Below are positions 44,934 to 54,523 of a stretch of DNA of 64,000 bases, piece by piece. The notes under the pieces are model-generated. The model was not told the origin of the DNA, searched no databases, and was given only the letters and a program-made list of their open reading frames with translations. Position 1 is the first letter of the stretch. The number at the start of each line of letters is the position of its first letter. Position numbers and translations under genes: made by a program. Origin of the DNA: Tepidamorphus gemmatus. Lineage in GTDB: Bacteria > Pseudomonadota > Alphaproteobacteria > Rhizobiales > Tepidamorphaceae. The DNA lies in NCBI RefSeq assembly GCF_004346195.1, contig NZ_SMAK01000008.1, positions 1 through 64,000 on the forward strand, in the 5' to 3' direction.

Positions 44934-47012
44934 TCAGTCCGCGCTCGCACTGTCGTTCCGTTCGCCCCCTTGCTCGCTCCCGCGCCCACCCCCTCTCTCG
45001 CGCCGCCGCTCGCGCCGGCGACCGGCGGCCTCGCCGTCGGTAACGAGCCTTGGCGCGGGCAGGCTGACCGCTTCCGACAGGCGCGGGAAGGCATCCACCT
45101 TGTTGGGCAGTGCCATGGCATTGACGAAATGCTCCTGGAAGCGCGGTTCGAGCGCCGTCTCGATCTTCTCGATGCGGGCCACCAGCTTCTCGACCTCGGC
45201 CCGGTAACCCTTGTTGATGAGGCACATCCGTGCGCCGGTCCCCGCCGCATTGCCCACGGCCACCACCCTGGCAAGATCGCAGTCGGGGATCAGACCGAGC
45301 ACCATCGCGTATTTCGGGTCGATGAACGAGCCGAAGGCGCCGGCAAGCTTGATGCGATCCACGGCCGCGATGCCGAGCTTGTCCATCAGCAGCTTGACGC
45401 CGGCATAGAGCGCCGCCTTGGCGAGCTGGATGGCGCGCACGTCGTTCTGGGTGACCTTGAGTTCGTGCGTCCCCCGCCACAATACATAGGCGAAGGTGCG
45501 TCCGGTGGCCACGATCCGCTCGCTGCGCGCGGCGAGCGCTCCGTCGATCACCCCCTCCGATGTGATGATGCCGGACAGATACATCTCGGCGATCGCCTCG
45601 ATGATCCCGGAGCCGCAGATGCCGGTGACGCCGACCTGGTCGATCCTTTCGGCGAACTCGGCTTCGTCGGACCATGCGTCGATACCAATCACCCGGATCC
45701 GCGGTTCGAGCGTCTGCGGGTCGATCCGCACCCGCTCGATGGCGCCCGGCGCGGCGCGCTGGCCGCAGGAAATTTCGGCCCCCTCGAAGGCGGGACCCGT
45801 GGGCGAGCTGGCTGCCAGGATACGGTCGCGGTTGCCGAGCACGATCTCGGCGTTGGTGCCGACATCGACCAGGAGCGTGATCTCCTCGCCGCGATGCGGT
45901 CCCTCGGCGAGCGTCGCGCCCGCCGCGTCGGCGCCGACATGGCCGGCGATGCAGGGCAGCGTGTAGACCCGCCCGCCCGGGTTGATGCCGAGGCCGATGT
46001 CGCGGGCAGGAAAGGTCAGCGCCCCCGACACCGCAAGCGCGAAGGGCGCGCCGCCCAGTTCGCGCGGGTCTATGCCGAGGAACAGGTGATGCATGATCGG
46101 ATTGCCGACGAACACCGCCTCCAGAACGTCGGCACGGTCGGCCCCGACATCGCCGGTGACCTTGTCGATCAGCCCTTCGATCGCGCCGCGCACCGCAGCC
46201 GTCAGCGCGGGCAGCCCGTCCGGGTTCATCATAAGGTAGGAGACCCGCGACATCAGATCCTCGCCGAAGCGGATCTGCGGATTGGCGGTGCCGGCCGAGG
46301 CGACGGTACGGCCGGTCAGCATGTCGCACAGATGGCAAGCGATGGTGGTCGAGCCGATATCGACGGCGATCCCGTACATGGTGTCGCGGAAACCCGGCCA
46401 GATCGCCACCACTGTCGGGCGGGTGTGCGTGTGGACCGCGACCGTCACCTTCCATCCGCCCCTGCGCAGACAGTCCTGCACCCTGGCCAGCAGCGGGAAG
46501 TCGATGCTCGCCCCGGCAAACCCCCATTGCGCCTCGAGCGCCCGGACGAGCCGGTCGGCATCGCCGAGAGGCTGCTCCATGTCGGGCTCGTCCACTTCTA
46601 CATAGCACAGCCGCATCGCCGGATCGCGCTCGATGGGGCGGGCCTCGGCGCGCTTGCGGACCAGCGCCCGGTTGGTCTGCGCCTCGACGGGAACGTCGAT
46701 GACGAGATCGCCGGTGATCAGCGCCGAGCAGGACAGCCGCCGGTCGGCGGCCAGCCCGCGCAGCCGGGCGTAGCGCTCTTCGGTCTGCGACCGCGCGGTC
46801 AGATGGTCGGCCGAGCTGGTGATCTGGTGCTTGGCGAACACGCCTTCGGCGACCGAGACCTGGCAGCGGCCGCAGATGCCGCGTCCGCCGCAGACCGACT
46901 CGACATAGACGCCGAGCTGGCGGGCGGCGTCCAGCACCGGCGTGCCGATCGGAAAGCGGCCGCGCCGGCCCGAGGGCATGAACAGCACGAGGGCGTCGGC
47001 TTTTGTGTCCAT
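44934..47012 (-). CDS. Corrinoid-activation protein: 2Fe-2S ferredoxin plus ASKHA ATPase (RACo/RamQ-like)
   Basis: This 692-residue protein is expected to reduce oxidised Co(II) corrinoid proteins back to Co(I) using ATP. The N-terminal domain (1-110) has plant-type 2Fe-2S ligands Cys41, Cys47, Cys50 and Cys95 (CGGRGICGRC and RRLSCSAL). A linker follows to about 210. Then come the DUF4445/ASKHA ATPase motifs YGIAVDIGSTTIACHL (about 215) and LLVDVGTNAEIVLGN (about 400), and conserved GRTFAYVLW and LAGAFGSFIDPK. The last 35-40 residues are an Arg/Gly/Glu low-complexity tail. It is the last gene of a minus-strand set with a pterin methyltransferase and a MetF-like enzyme, which points to corrinoid-dependent methyl transfer. 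Confidence 0.9.
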   Translation of the reverse strand: MDTKADALVLFMPSGRRGRFPIGTPVLDAARQLGVYVESVCGGRGICGRCQVSVAEGVFAKHQITSSADHLTARSQTEERYARLRGLAADRRLSCSALITGDLVIDVPVEAQTNRALVRKRAEARPIERDPAMRLCYVEVDEPDMEQPLGDADRLVRALEAQWGFAGASIDFPLLARVQDCLRRGGWKVTVAVHTHTRPTVVAIWPGFRDTMYGIAVDIGSTTIACHLCDMLTGRTVASAGTANPQIRFGEDLMSRVSYLMMNPDGLPALTAAVRGAIEGLIDKVTGDVGADRADVLEAVFVGNPIMHHLFLGIDPRELGGAPFALAVSGALTFPARDIGLGINPGGRVYTLPCIAGHVGADAAGATLAEGPHRGEEITLLVDVGTNAEIVLGNRDRILAASSPTGPAFEGAEISCGQRAAPGAIERVRIDPQTLEPRIRVIGIDAWSDEAEFAERIDQVGVTGICGSGIIEAIAEMYLSGIITSEGVIDGALAARSERIVATGRTFAYVLWRGTHELKVTQNDVRAIQLAKAALYAGVKLLMDKLGIAAVDRIKLAGAFGSFIDPKYAMVLGLIPDCDLARVVAVGNAAGTGARMCLINKGYRAEVEKLVARIEKIETALEPRFQEHFVNAMALPNKVDAFPRLSEAVSLPAPRLVTDGEAAGRRRERRRERGGGRGSEQGGERNDSASAD

Positions 47013-47018
47013 GGACGG

Positions 47019-47342
47019 CTAGCCGGTTCTGCGGGAGGACAGCCGCCTTGCGTTGGCGTGCACGCGCCTGGCATGGGGCGCGGTGACCCTGCTGGCCGTG
47101 CGGTCGGCGGCGCCGACCATGTCGGGCATCCGACCGAGCGCGAATGCCCGCCACATGCTGAGGCCCTCGCGCGCCATCTGGAAGGCGGCCTCCGTCGCGG
47201 CCTGGCTGCTCGCGGCGATCTTCTCGCCGACCATCCGCCGCGCCTCCGCGCGGGTGCGGACCGACTCGGCGTCGAGCATCAGTGCGGCCATCCGCGCGCC
47301 GATCACGAACGGTGCGACGCCCGCCATCGCGGCGAATGCCAT
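47019..47342 (-). CDS. Small Ala-rich helical protein, unknown function
   Basis: The 107-residue product opens MAFAAMAGVAPFVIGARM, and its middle is a single long amphipathic helix (KIAASSQAATEAAFQMAREG) reminiscent of phasin-like helices, with a very basic tail. It ends six bases before the corrinoid-activator gene, so it is probably in the same operon. Codon use agrees with coding. The start is uncertain: in-frame ATGs occur upstream in the 226-base gap and none has a strong ribosome site. I do not recognise a family and assign no function. Confidence 0.55.
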   Translation of the reverse strand: MAFAAMAGVAPFVIGARMAALMLDAESVRTRAEARRMVGEKIAASSQAATEAAFQMAREGLSMWRAFALGRMPDMVGAADRTASRVTAPHARRVHANARRLSSRRTG

Positions 47343-47568
47343 CGGGCTGCGGGGAATTCTGGGCTTCGTCGGGCTGTTGCGCACGCTGATCTCGCTGTCT
47401 GCCGCCTTATACCAGCTGCCCGGTCGCGGCCCCAGCCCCGCCATGCCCGACCGTGCGCGCCGTTGCGCCCCTCGTCGCCCCGGCCACATCATCCCGGGGC
47501 GCGCGCGCATGGCTCGCATGCCGGGAGGACGAAGGGGCAGTGCCTGTTCGCCACCTCATGTACCGACG

Positions 47569-48537
47569 CTACCCCATGCTCGCCCGGCGAGCCTCGCGGC
47601 CGCCGCGCCGGCGTCCCTCGCCTCCGGCGGACGGACCCGCGGCGGGGCCGCCTGGCGCGCCGGTTGTGGCCTGCGCCGGGGCGTGGTCGCGGTAGGTCCT
47701 GATCCAGGTTCCACAATTGGGGTCGGTGCCGGTCAGCACGTTCGCCGCGCGCACCGCCTCCATCTCCTGCGGACGGCACGGGTTCATGATCGCGGAGGTC
47801 ATGCCCGCGGCGATCACCATCGGGATGAACGCGGCGTTGATCCCGTGCCGGTGCGGCAGACCGAACGAGATGTTCGACAGTCCGCAGGTGGTGTTGACCT
47901 TGAGCTCCTCGCGCAGCCGCCGCACCAGGCGGAACACCTGCTGGCCGGCAGTGCCCATCGCACCGATCGGCATCACCAGCGGATCGACCACGACGTCGTG
48001 CGCCGGAATGCCGTGGTCGGCGGCGCGCTGGACGATCTTGCGGGCGACCTCGAAGCGCACGTCCGGATCCTCGGAAATGCCGCTCTCGTCGTTGGAGATC
48101 GCCACCACCGGTACATCGTACTTCTTCACCAGCGGCAGGATCGCTTCCAGCTTCTCCTCCTCGCCGGTGACCGAATTGACCAGCGGCCGGCCCTTCGTGA
48201 CCTTCAGCCCCGCCTCGATCGCGGCCGTCACCGAGGAATCGATCGACAGCGGCACGTCCACCAGCTCCTGGACGATCTGCAGCGTCTTCACCAGCAACGG
48301 CGGCTCGGTCTCGTTGGGGTTGACGGCTGTGACGCCGGCATTGACGTCGAGCATCGTTGCACCGGCCGCGACCTGGGCGAGCGCATCGGCGCGCACGGTG
48401 TCGAAATTGCCCTCGATCATCTCGGCGGCAAGCTTCTTCCGGCCAGTCGGGTTGATCCGCTCGCCGATCACGCAGAACGGCTGGTCGAAGCCGATGACGA
48501 CGGTACGGGTGGCGGAGGCGACAATGGTCCGAGTCAT
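47569..48537 (-). CDS. Pterin-binding methyltetrahydrofolate:corrinoid methyltransferase
   Basis: The 322-residue TIM-barrel protein of the pterin-binding (DHPS/AcsE/MtrH-like) family would transfer a methyl group between a corrinoid protein and tetrahydrofolate. Conserved parts are FCVIGERINPTGRKKL near residue 20, MLDVNAGV, PLSIDSSVTAAIEAGL, LVNSVTGEEEKL, and the NTTCGLSNISFGLPHRHG and NPCRPQEM regions. True dihydropteroate synthases lack this NISFGLP stretch. The last 35 or so residues form a Gly/Ala/Arg-rich tail beyond the usual family end. It begins one base after the end of the MetF-like gene with GGAGGCC as ribosome site, so the two are coupled. Confidence 0.9.
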   Translation of the reverse strand: MTRTIVASATRTVVIGFDQPFCVIGERINPTGRKKLAAEMIEGNFDTVRADALAQVAAGATMLDVNAGVTAVNPNETEPPLLVKTLQIVQELVDVPLSIDSSVTAAIEAGLKVTKGRPLVNSVTGEEEKLEAILPLVKKYDVPVVAISNDESGISEDPDVRFEVARKIVQRAADHGIPAHDVVVDPLVMPIGAMGTAGQQVFRLVRRLREELKVNTTCGLSNISFGLPHRHGINAAFIPMVIAAGMTSAIMNPCRPQEMEAVRAANVLTGTDPNCGTWIRTYRDHAPAQATTGAPGGPAAGPSAGGEGRRRGGREARRASMG

Positions 48538-48538
48538 C

Positions 48539-49444
48539 TCAGGCCTCCAGCCAGTGGCCGGTATCGTCGATGGCTACCGCTTCCGAAAACCACGAGCCGC
48601 GCTCGGCCAGCCACTCCGCGCTCTTGCGCAGGCCGCCGAACGGAAAGACGTGGATCTGCGTGATTGCGCAGTCGGGATGCGCGGAAACATGCGCCTCTAT
48701 CGACTGAACCAGGCCCTCCGGGCTGTAGCCGGCCGCCAGCGCCATCACCGAGCCGGCCCGCTTCTTGAGGAAGTCGAGCGAGGGGCCGACGCCGCACAGC
48801 GCGGCATATTTCAGGAGCGTGGTGATCCTGGCCGGCCCCGAAACGCCGACATGAACCGGCAGCGTGATCCCGGCGGCGCGCAGTCCGTCTGCCCAGGCGA
48901 CATAGCGCTCGGCGTCGAAGCCGAACTGGGTGACGATCCGCATCTCGATGCCATGCTGCGCGGCATGGGCGGCCTTCCAGGCTAGCGCTGCCGCAACCTC
49001 ATCGGTCGGAATGTCGGGACTGCCCTCGGGGTGCCCGGCGACGCCGATCCGCGTGATGCCATGCCGGGCGAGGATGCCGGTGCGCAGCAGGTCCATCGAC
49101 GAGGCGAACGGACCGGCCGGCGTCTCGACGCTGCCGGCGATCACCAGGAGGTCATCGACACCGGCCTCGCCGGTCAGCCGCGACAGTCGGTCGGCGAGTT
49201 CGGCGTGGCTCATGATCCGGCGGGCGGCCACATGCGGCACCGGCGTATAGCCGGCCAGCCGCAGCCGGCGCGCCGCCGCGATGAGGTCGGCCGGCGTCGT
49301 CGTGCCGACATCCGTCAGGTAGACACGGGTCTGCGGCGGAAACAGTCCCTCGAGATGATCGGTCTCGAGCACCTGCCTTGGCGTTGCCTCGATCGACGCG
49401 GCCATCCGGCACCGGGCTTTCGGCAGGACGGAATTATGCGACAT
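48539..49444 (-). CDS. Methylenetetrahydrofolate reductase (MetF)-like protein
   Basis: This 301-residue member of the MTHFR TIM-barrel family shows VYLTDVGTTTPADLIAAARRL, GYTPVPHVAARRI, GVDDLLVIAGSVETPAG, GVAGHPEGSP and FGFDAERYVAWADGLRAAG, matching the core of MetF with flavin and folate sites. In this cluster it would oxidise methyl-THF, made from a methylated substrate, to methylene-THF, the reverse of the biosynthetic direction; that is inference from context. GAGGG precedes ATG at 49444. It is the first gene of the corrinoid/folate set. A housekeeping MetF may exist elsewhere. Confidence 0.86.
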   Translation of the reverse strand: MSHNSVLPKARCRMAASIEATPRQVLETDHLEGLFPPQTRVYLTDVGTTTPADLIAAARRLRLAGYTPVPHVAARRIMSHAELADRLSRLTGEAGVDDLLVIAGSVETPAGPFASSMDLLRTGILARHGITRIGVAGHPEGSPDIPTDEVAAALAWKAAHAAQHGIEMRIVTQFGFDAERYVAWADGLRAAGITLPVHVGVSGPARITTLLKYAALCGVGPSLDFLKKRAGSVMALAAGYSPEGLVQSIEAHVSAHPDCAITQIHVFPFGGLRKSAEWLAERGSWFSEAVAIDDTGHWLEA

Positions 49445-49788
49445 GCTCACACCCTCGCGCGGCGCACGGCCGCGACGTTCGTTGCTTCGACCAGTTCGGG
49501 AAGTCGATGCTGGGCGCCGTGGTATCCGGACGTTGCGGTCCCAGCGGGTCGCGGCCAACAGCGTCTTGCCGAGCATACTGTCCGCGCCGCGTGCCCGAAG
49601 CTGGCTTTCGCACGACAGCATCCGTCTGTTTTGCGACCTGCCTGCGGAATCCCGCGTGCTCGAAGAAAGATAATGAGTAGCAGTATGTTAGCGGAGCAGC
49701 CCGGCAGCTGCCCGGCGACGCGACGCGTCGATCGGCGTCATATGGCGCGGTCGCGACATCGTCTGTCGGCAGAACGACCCGGCGCGGC
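49445..49788 (-). promoter_or_regulatory. Upstream region of the MetF-like/corrinoid gene set
   Basis: The 344-base gap upstream of the minus-strand set has a less G+C-rich stretch (49660-49700) suited to a promoter. A short GC palindrome lies around 49700-49716. I looked for the conserved cobalamin-riboswitch box and for S-adenosylmethionine or tetrahydrofolate riboswitch motifs and could not recognise any. No gene was found. Confidence 0.4.
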
Positions 49789-50340
49789 TCATCGCCACTT
49801 GATCGAGCAGCCGATCGAGGGGTGCTGCGGGCCTGCTGGCTCGCGTCCCTCCGCCACCGCGATCATCGCCTCGCGCAGTTCGCGCCGCGTGTCCGGGCCC
49901 GCCGGCCGGTTGCCGGCGGAATCGACACGGCCGCGGTACCGCAGCACCAGTGCCGCATCGAAGCCGAAGATGTCCGGGGTGCAGACTGCGCCATAGGCCC
50001 GTGCGACGTCCTGGCTCCCGTCGATCAGATAGGGAAAGCGGAAGCCATGCGCCATGGCGAAGGCCTGCATCCGGTCGGGGGCGTCTTCCGGATAGGCGGT
50101 CCAGTCGTTGGGCATGATCGCCACCGTCCGGACACCGTGCGCCTCGAGGGCGGCCGCATCCTCGACCAGCCGGTCGATCACCGCCTTGACGTAGGGGCAG
50201 TGGTTGCAGATGAATGCGACGACCGTGCCCCGCTCGCCGCGCACGTCGGCGAGCGACCAGTCGCGGCCGTCAATGCCGCGCAGCCGGAAATCGGCGGCGG
50301 TGCTGCCGAGCGCGCCGGCGGGCGTGGTGGTGAGCGTCAT
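49789..50340 (-). CDS. Thioredoxin-family redoxin (AhpC/TSA-like)
   Basis: This is a 183-residue thioredoxin-fold protein. An N-terminal strand region (LGSTAADFRLRGIDGRDWSL) leads to the active-site loop FICNHCPYVKAVIDRL, with a CNHC motif (Cys45 and Cys48) typical of the group often annotated as thioredoxin family or alkyl hydroperoxide reductase-like. GGAGG precedes the start. There is no signal peptide, so it is cytoplasmic. It is divergent from the PaaI-like gene. A link to the corrinoid genes (reductant supply) is conceivable but only positional. Confidence 0.87.
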   Translation of the reverse strand: MTLTTTPAGALGSTAADFRLRGIDGRDWSLADVRGERGTVVAFICNHCPYVKAVIDRLVEDAAALEAHGVRTVAIMPNDWTAYPEDAPDRMQAFAMAHGFRFPYLIDGSQDVARAYGAVCTPDIFGFDAALVLRYRGRVDSAGNRPAGPDTRRELREAMIAVAEGREPAGPQHPSIGCSIKWR

Positions 50341-50408
50341 GGCCGCCTCCGTCTTGACCGGGCCTGCCGGAGAAACTAGCAGACGACGGCGACAGGGAAA
50401 GGCGGACG

Positions 50409-50878
50409 ATGGCGACGACGGGCGGCGGCGAGGACGAAGCGGCAAAGGCGCGCCGCCGCGTCGAGGACACCGTGTACGGCGACCCGATGATGCGCAGCCT
50501 CGGCATCGTGGTCGAGGAGGCGGAGCCCGGCCGTGTCGTTCTGTCGATGACACCGACGCCGCAGACCGCGAACTGGTACGGCATCGTGCATGGCGGCGCG
50601 ATCTTCACGCTTGCCGACAGCGCCTTCGGCTGCGCCTCGGTGTCGCGCGGCGAAGAGACGGTCGCCAATCACTGTCACGTCAGCTTCCTGTCGCCCGGTT
50701 CGGTAGGCGAACAACTGTTCGCCACGGCCGAAGAGCGCTATCGCGAGGGCCGCAACGGAATATATGACGTTACCGTCAGGACCGCCGGCGGACGGATCGT
50801 CGCCGAGCTGCGCGGCTGGTCCCGCGGGCTGCCGCCCGACCGGGCCCCGCGCATCGTCGGCAACGCGGAGACTGTCTG

Positions 50879-50879
<1 letters not shown>
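50409..50879 (+). CDS. PaaI-family hotdog thioesterase
   Basis: The 156-residue hotdog-fold acyl-CoA thioesterase has the motif [18 protein letters not shown], where the HGG turn and the Asp or Glu on the following helix form the active site. The C terminus carries [19 protein letters not shown]. PaaI proteins hydrolyse ring-hydroxylated phenylacetyl-CoA or related dead-end thioesters. Its TGA shares its A with the ATG of pcaF (one-base overlap), so the two are translationally coupled, fitting an aromatic-acid degradation unit. Confidence 0.88.
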
Positions 50880-52081
<1,202 letters not shown>

Positions 52082-52082
52082 G

Positions 52083-52099
52083 GGCGCGTCGGGCGCGCC
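52083..52099 (+). terminator. GC hairpin just after pcaF
   Basis: GGCGCG at 52083-52088 pairs with CGCGCC at 52094-52099 around a five-base loop, two bases after the pcaF stop. No T-run follows, so any intrinsic termination would be weak. Confidence 0.4.
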
Positions 52100-52120
52100 T
52101 GGCCTGCCGCCCAACTGCCC

Positions 52121-52173
52121 GACGGACTTGGCCCACGGACTTGCCCCACGGACTTGCCCCACGGACTTGACTG
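52121..52173. repeat. Tandem repeat, 13-base unit, four copies
   Basis: ACGGACTTG recurs at 52122, 52135, 52148 and 52161, exactly 13 bases apart, with near-identical GCCCC spacers. A fifth, diverged ACGGACTG follows at 52178 after a 17-base step. It lies between the convergent pcaF and ABC ATPase genes. Confidence 0.9.
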
Positions 52174-52227
52174 TCCAACGGACTGCGTCCGGCCTCGTAC
52201 ACCGGCAGCAGCGAGAACCATGCCGCC

Positions 52228-54315
52228 TTAGGCGAGGGTTTGATCGCGCTCAGGCTTCACCGCGATGACCGGCTTCATGTCGTTCAGCGTCGTCTCGTCG
52301 AGATGGCAGAAGATGTAGTGGCCGTCGGCCATGCGGCGGTTCGGTGGCACCCGGGTCTCGCACAGCCCCTCGATCACATAGGGGCAGCGCGTGCAGAACG
52401 GACAGCCCTTCGGCGGGTTGGCCGGCGACGGCAGATCGCCGGTCAGCAGCACCTTGCGCTTCTCGACGCTGGTGTCGGCGATCGGTACGGCCGACAGCAG
52501 CGCCTCGGTGTAGGGATGGTAGGGCGGCGAGAAGATCTGTTCGGTCGAGCCCTGTTCCATGATCTGACCGAGATACATCACCACCACCCGGTCGGCGAGG
52601 TAGCGCACCACCGACAGATCGTGGCTGATGAACAGCAGCGTCGTGCGATGGTCGCGCTGGATGTCCATCAGCAGTTCGGTGACAGCTGCCTGCACCGACA
52701 CGTCGAGTGCCGAAACCGGCTCGTCGGCGATCACCACATCGGGATTGCCGGCAAAGGCGCGGGCGATGCCGACGCGCTGCTTCTGGCCACCGGACAGCTG
52801 GCGCGGCCGGCGCCTGGCGAAGTCGCGCGGCAGCTTGACGATGTCGAGCAACTGGTAGACCCGCTCCTCGATCCTTTCCCTCTCGGTCTCGACGCCGAAC
52901 TTGCGGATCACGCGGGCGATCTGGCTGCCGACGGTGTGGCTCGGGTTGAGCGTGTCGAACGGGTTCTGGAAGACCATCTGCAGGCGGGCGATCGTCTTCG
53001 AGTCGCGCTTCTCGACCGGCAGCTTGGCGAGATCGAGATCGCCCAGATAGATGCCGCCCTCGGTCGCCTCCTCGAGTCCCATCAGCACCTTGGCGAAGGT
53101 CGACTTGCCGCAGCCGGATTCGCCGACAATGGCCACCGTCTCGGCCTCGCGGGCCTCGAAGGTCAGTTCCTCGTTGGCCTTGATCGTCCTCGTCTTGCCG
53201 CCCAGCACGAACAGGGCGGACTGCTCGATCTCGTAGTGCTTGGTCAGATCCTCGACCTTGAGCACCACGTCGCCGGGCTCGACCGGCGGCCGGGTGTCGG
53301 CCTTCGGCCGGGCCGCCCGCCAGTCGACCTCGTTCCAGCGCACGCAGCGCACGAAATGCTCCGCGCCGATGTCGACGGGCTGCATTGCGATCGCGCCGCT
53401 GTCGCAGACGCCGGCCTTGAAGGCGAAGCAGCGCGGACCGAAGTTGCAGCCTGGCGGACGCTGGTTCGGCAGCGGCAGCTGGCCAGGGATGGCAACCAGC
53501 GGATGGGCGTTCTTGTCGGCTCCCGGCAGCGGGATGGAGGAGAACAGACCGCGCGTGTAGGGGTGGCGCATGTCGTCGAAGACGGTGCGGATGTCGCCCA
53601 CCTCGACCGCCTCGCCGGAATACATCACCGTGATCCGGTCGCAGGTCTCGAGGATCAGCCCGAGATTGTGCGAGATGTAGATCATCGAGGTGCCGAACCG
53701 CGCCGCGATCTCCTTGATCAGCTCGACGATGCCGGCTTCGACCGTCACGTCCAGGGCCGTCGTCGGCTCGTCGAGCAGCAGCAGCCTCGGATTGGACAAC
53801 AGCGCCATGGCGATGACGACGCGCTGTTGCTGGCCGCCGGAGATCTGGTGGGGGTAGGACTCCATGATCCGTCCGGGATCCGGCAGATTGACGCTCGCCA
53901 GCATCGCCTCGGCGCGCGCATAGGCTTCCTCCCGGCTCGCCCCGTCATGGTAGATCGGCACCTCGGCGAGCTGGTCGCGGATGCGCATCGACGGGTTCAG
54001 CGAGGCCATCGGCTCCTGATAGACCATCGCGATCTTCGCGCCGCGCAGGGCGCGCAGTTCCTCCGCGCTCATGGTCCGCATGTCGCGGCCCTCGAACATG
54101 AGCTCGCCGCCGACGATGCGGCCGTTGCGACCGAGATACTGCATGATCGCGAGCGCCACGGTCGACTTGCCGCAGCCGGACTCGCCGACGATGCCGTGCG
54201 CCTCGCCCGGCATCAGTTTCAGGTTGAAGTCGATGACGGCCGGAATCTCGCCCGCCCGGGTGAAGTACGAGATCGAGAGGTTGCGGCATTCGAGAACGGG
54301 GGTCTGGTCGGGCAT
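52228..54315 (-). CDS. Fused double ABC ATPase of a Dpp/Opp-family transporter (DppD-DppF)
   Basis: The 695-residue protein holds two complete ATPases in one chain. The first half has Walker A GESGCGKST at 44-52, signature ISGGQQQR and Walker B LLLLDEPTTALD; the second half has Walker A GESGCGKST near 398-406 and signature LSGGQKQR. Each half ends in an oligopeptide-transporter C-terminal region with clustered cysteines (CNFGPRC; CPFCTRCPY), which in Opp/Dpp ATPases can bind an iron-sulphur cluster. ATG 54315 is preferred over 54351 because GGAG is well placed. The two permease genes and the binding protein lie upstream on the same strand. Confidence 0.93.
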   Translation of the reverse strand: MPDQTPVLECRNLSISYFTRAGEIPAVIDFNLKLMPGEAHGIVGESGCGKSTVALAIMQYLGRNGRIVGGELMFEGRDMRTMSAEELRALRGAKIAMVYQEPMASLNPSMRIRDQLAEVPIYHDGASREEAYARAEAMLASVNLPDPGRIMESYPHQISGGQQQRVVIAMALLSNPRLLLLDEPTTALDVTVEAGIVELIKEIAARFGTSMIYISHNLGLILETCDRITVMYSGEAVEVGDIRTVFDDMRHPYTRGLFSSIPLPGADKNAHPLVAIPGQLPLPNQRPPGCNFGPRCFAFKAGVCDSGAIAMQPVDIGAEHFVRCVRWNEVDWRAARPKADTRPPVEPGDVVLKVEDLTKHYEIEQSALFVLGGKTRTIKANEELTFEAREAETVAIVGESGCGKSTFAKVLMGLEEATEGGIYLGDLDLAKLPVEKRDSKTIARLQMVFQNPFDTLNPSHTVGSQIARVIRKFGVETERERIEERVYQLLDIVKLPRDFARRRPRQLSGGQKQRVGIARAFAGNPDVVIADEPVSALDVSVQAAVTELLMDIQRDHRTTLLFISHDLSVVRYLADRVVVMYLGQIMEQGSTEQIFSPPYHPYTEALLSAVPIADTSVEKRKVLLTGDLPSPANPPKGCPFCTRCPYVIEGLCETRVPPNRRMADGHYIFCHLDETTLNDMKPVIAVKPERDQTLA

Positions 54316-54376
54316 GTCAGGTGTCTCCGCCTGCCTGTCGTGCGGGGGCATTGCACGGATGGTGCAAGCGCGTCTG

Positions 54377-54475
54377 CGTCATCCCGACCGCGGCGAAGTC
54401 GAGAGCCTCGATCAGGACGCGGCACGCATGGTGCCCGTCGGAACCCGGATCGGCCGGCGGCCGTCCGGGATGACG
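54377..54475. repeat. Palindromic repeat copy within the ABC transporter operon
   Basis: CGTCATCCCG (54377-54386) and CGGGATGACG (54466-54475) form perfect 10-base terminal inverted repeats of a 99-base element lying between the ATPase gene and the permease gene. Its right arm (54444-54469) matches the fragment between soxD and soxA in inverted orientation. In mRNA it would form a large hairpin. Confidence 0.85.
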
Positions 54476-54523
54476 GGGGGGCGACTGCCGGTGCGTGGCG
54501 CGTCGAGCGATCCATGCCTCCCC

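Noticed and set aside
47569-48537. Dihydropteroate synthase (FolP) for the pterin-binding protein
   Set aside because: The NISFGLPHRHG region, the coupling to a MetF-like gene and the corrinoid activator next door fit methyltetrahydrofolate:corrinoid methyltransferases rather than FolP.
49445-49788. Possible cobalamin or SAM riboswitch upstream of the corrinoid/folate set
   Set aside because: None of the conserved boxes could be recognised on the minus strand; only a short GC palindrome was seen. A covariance-model search with Rfam cobalamin and SAM families would settle it.
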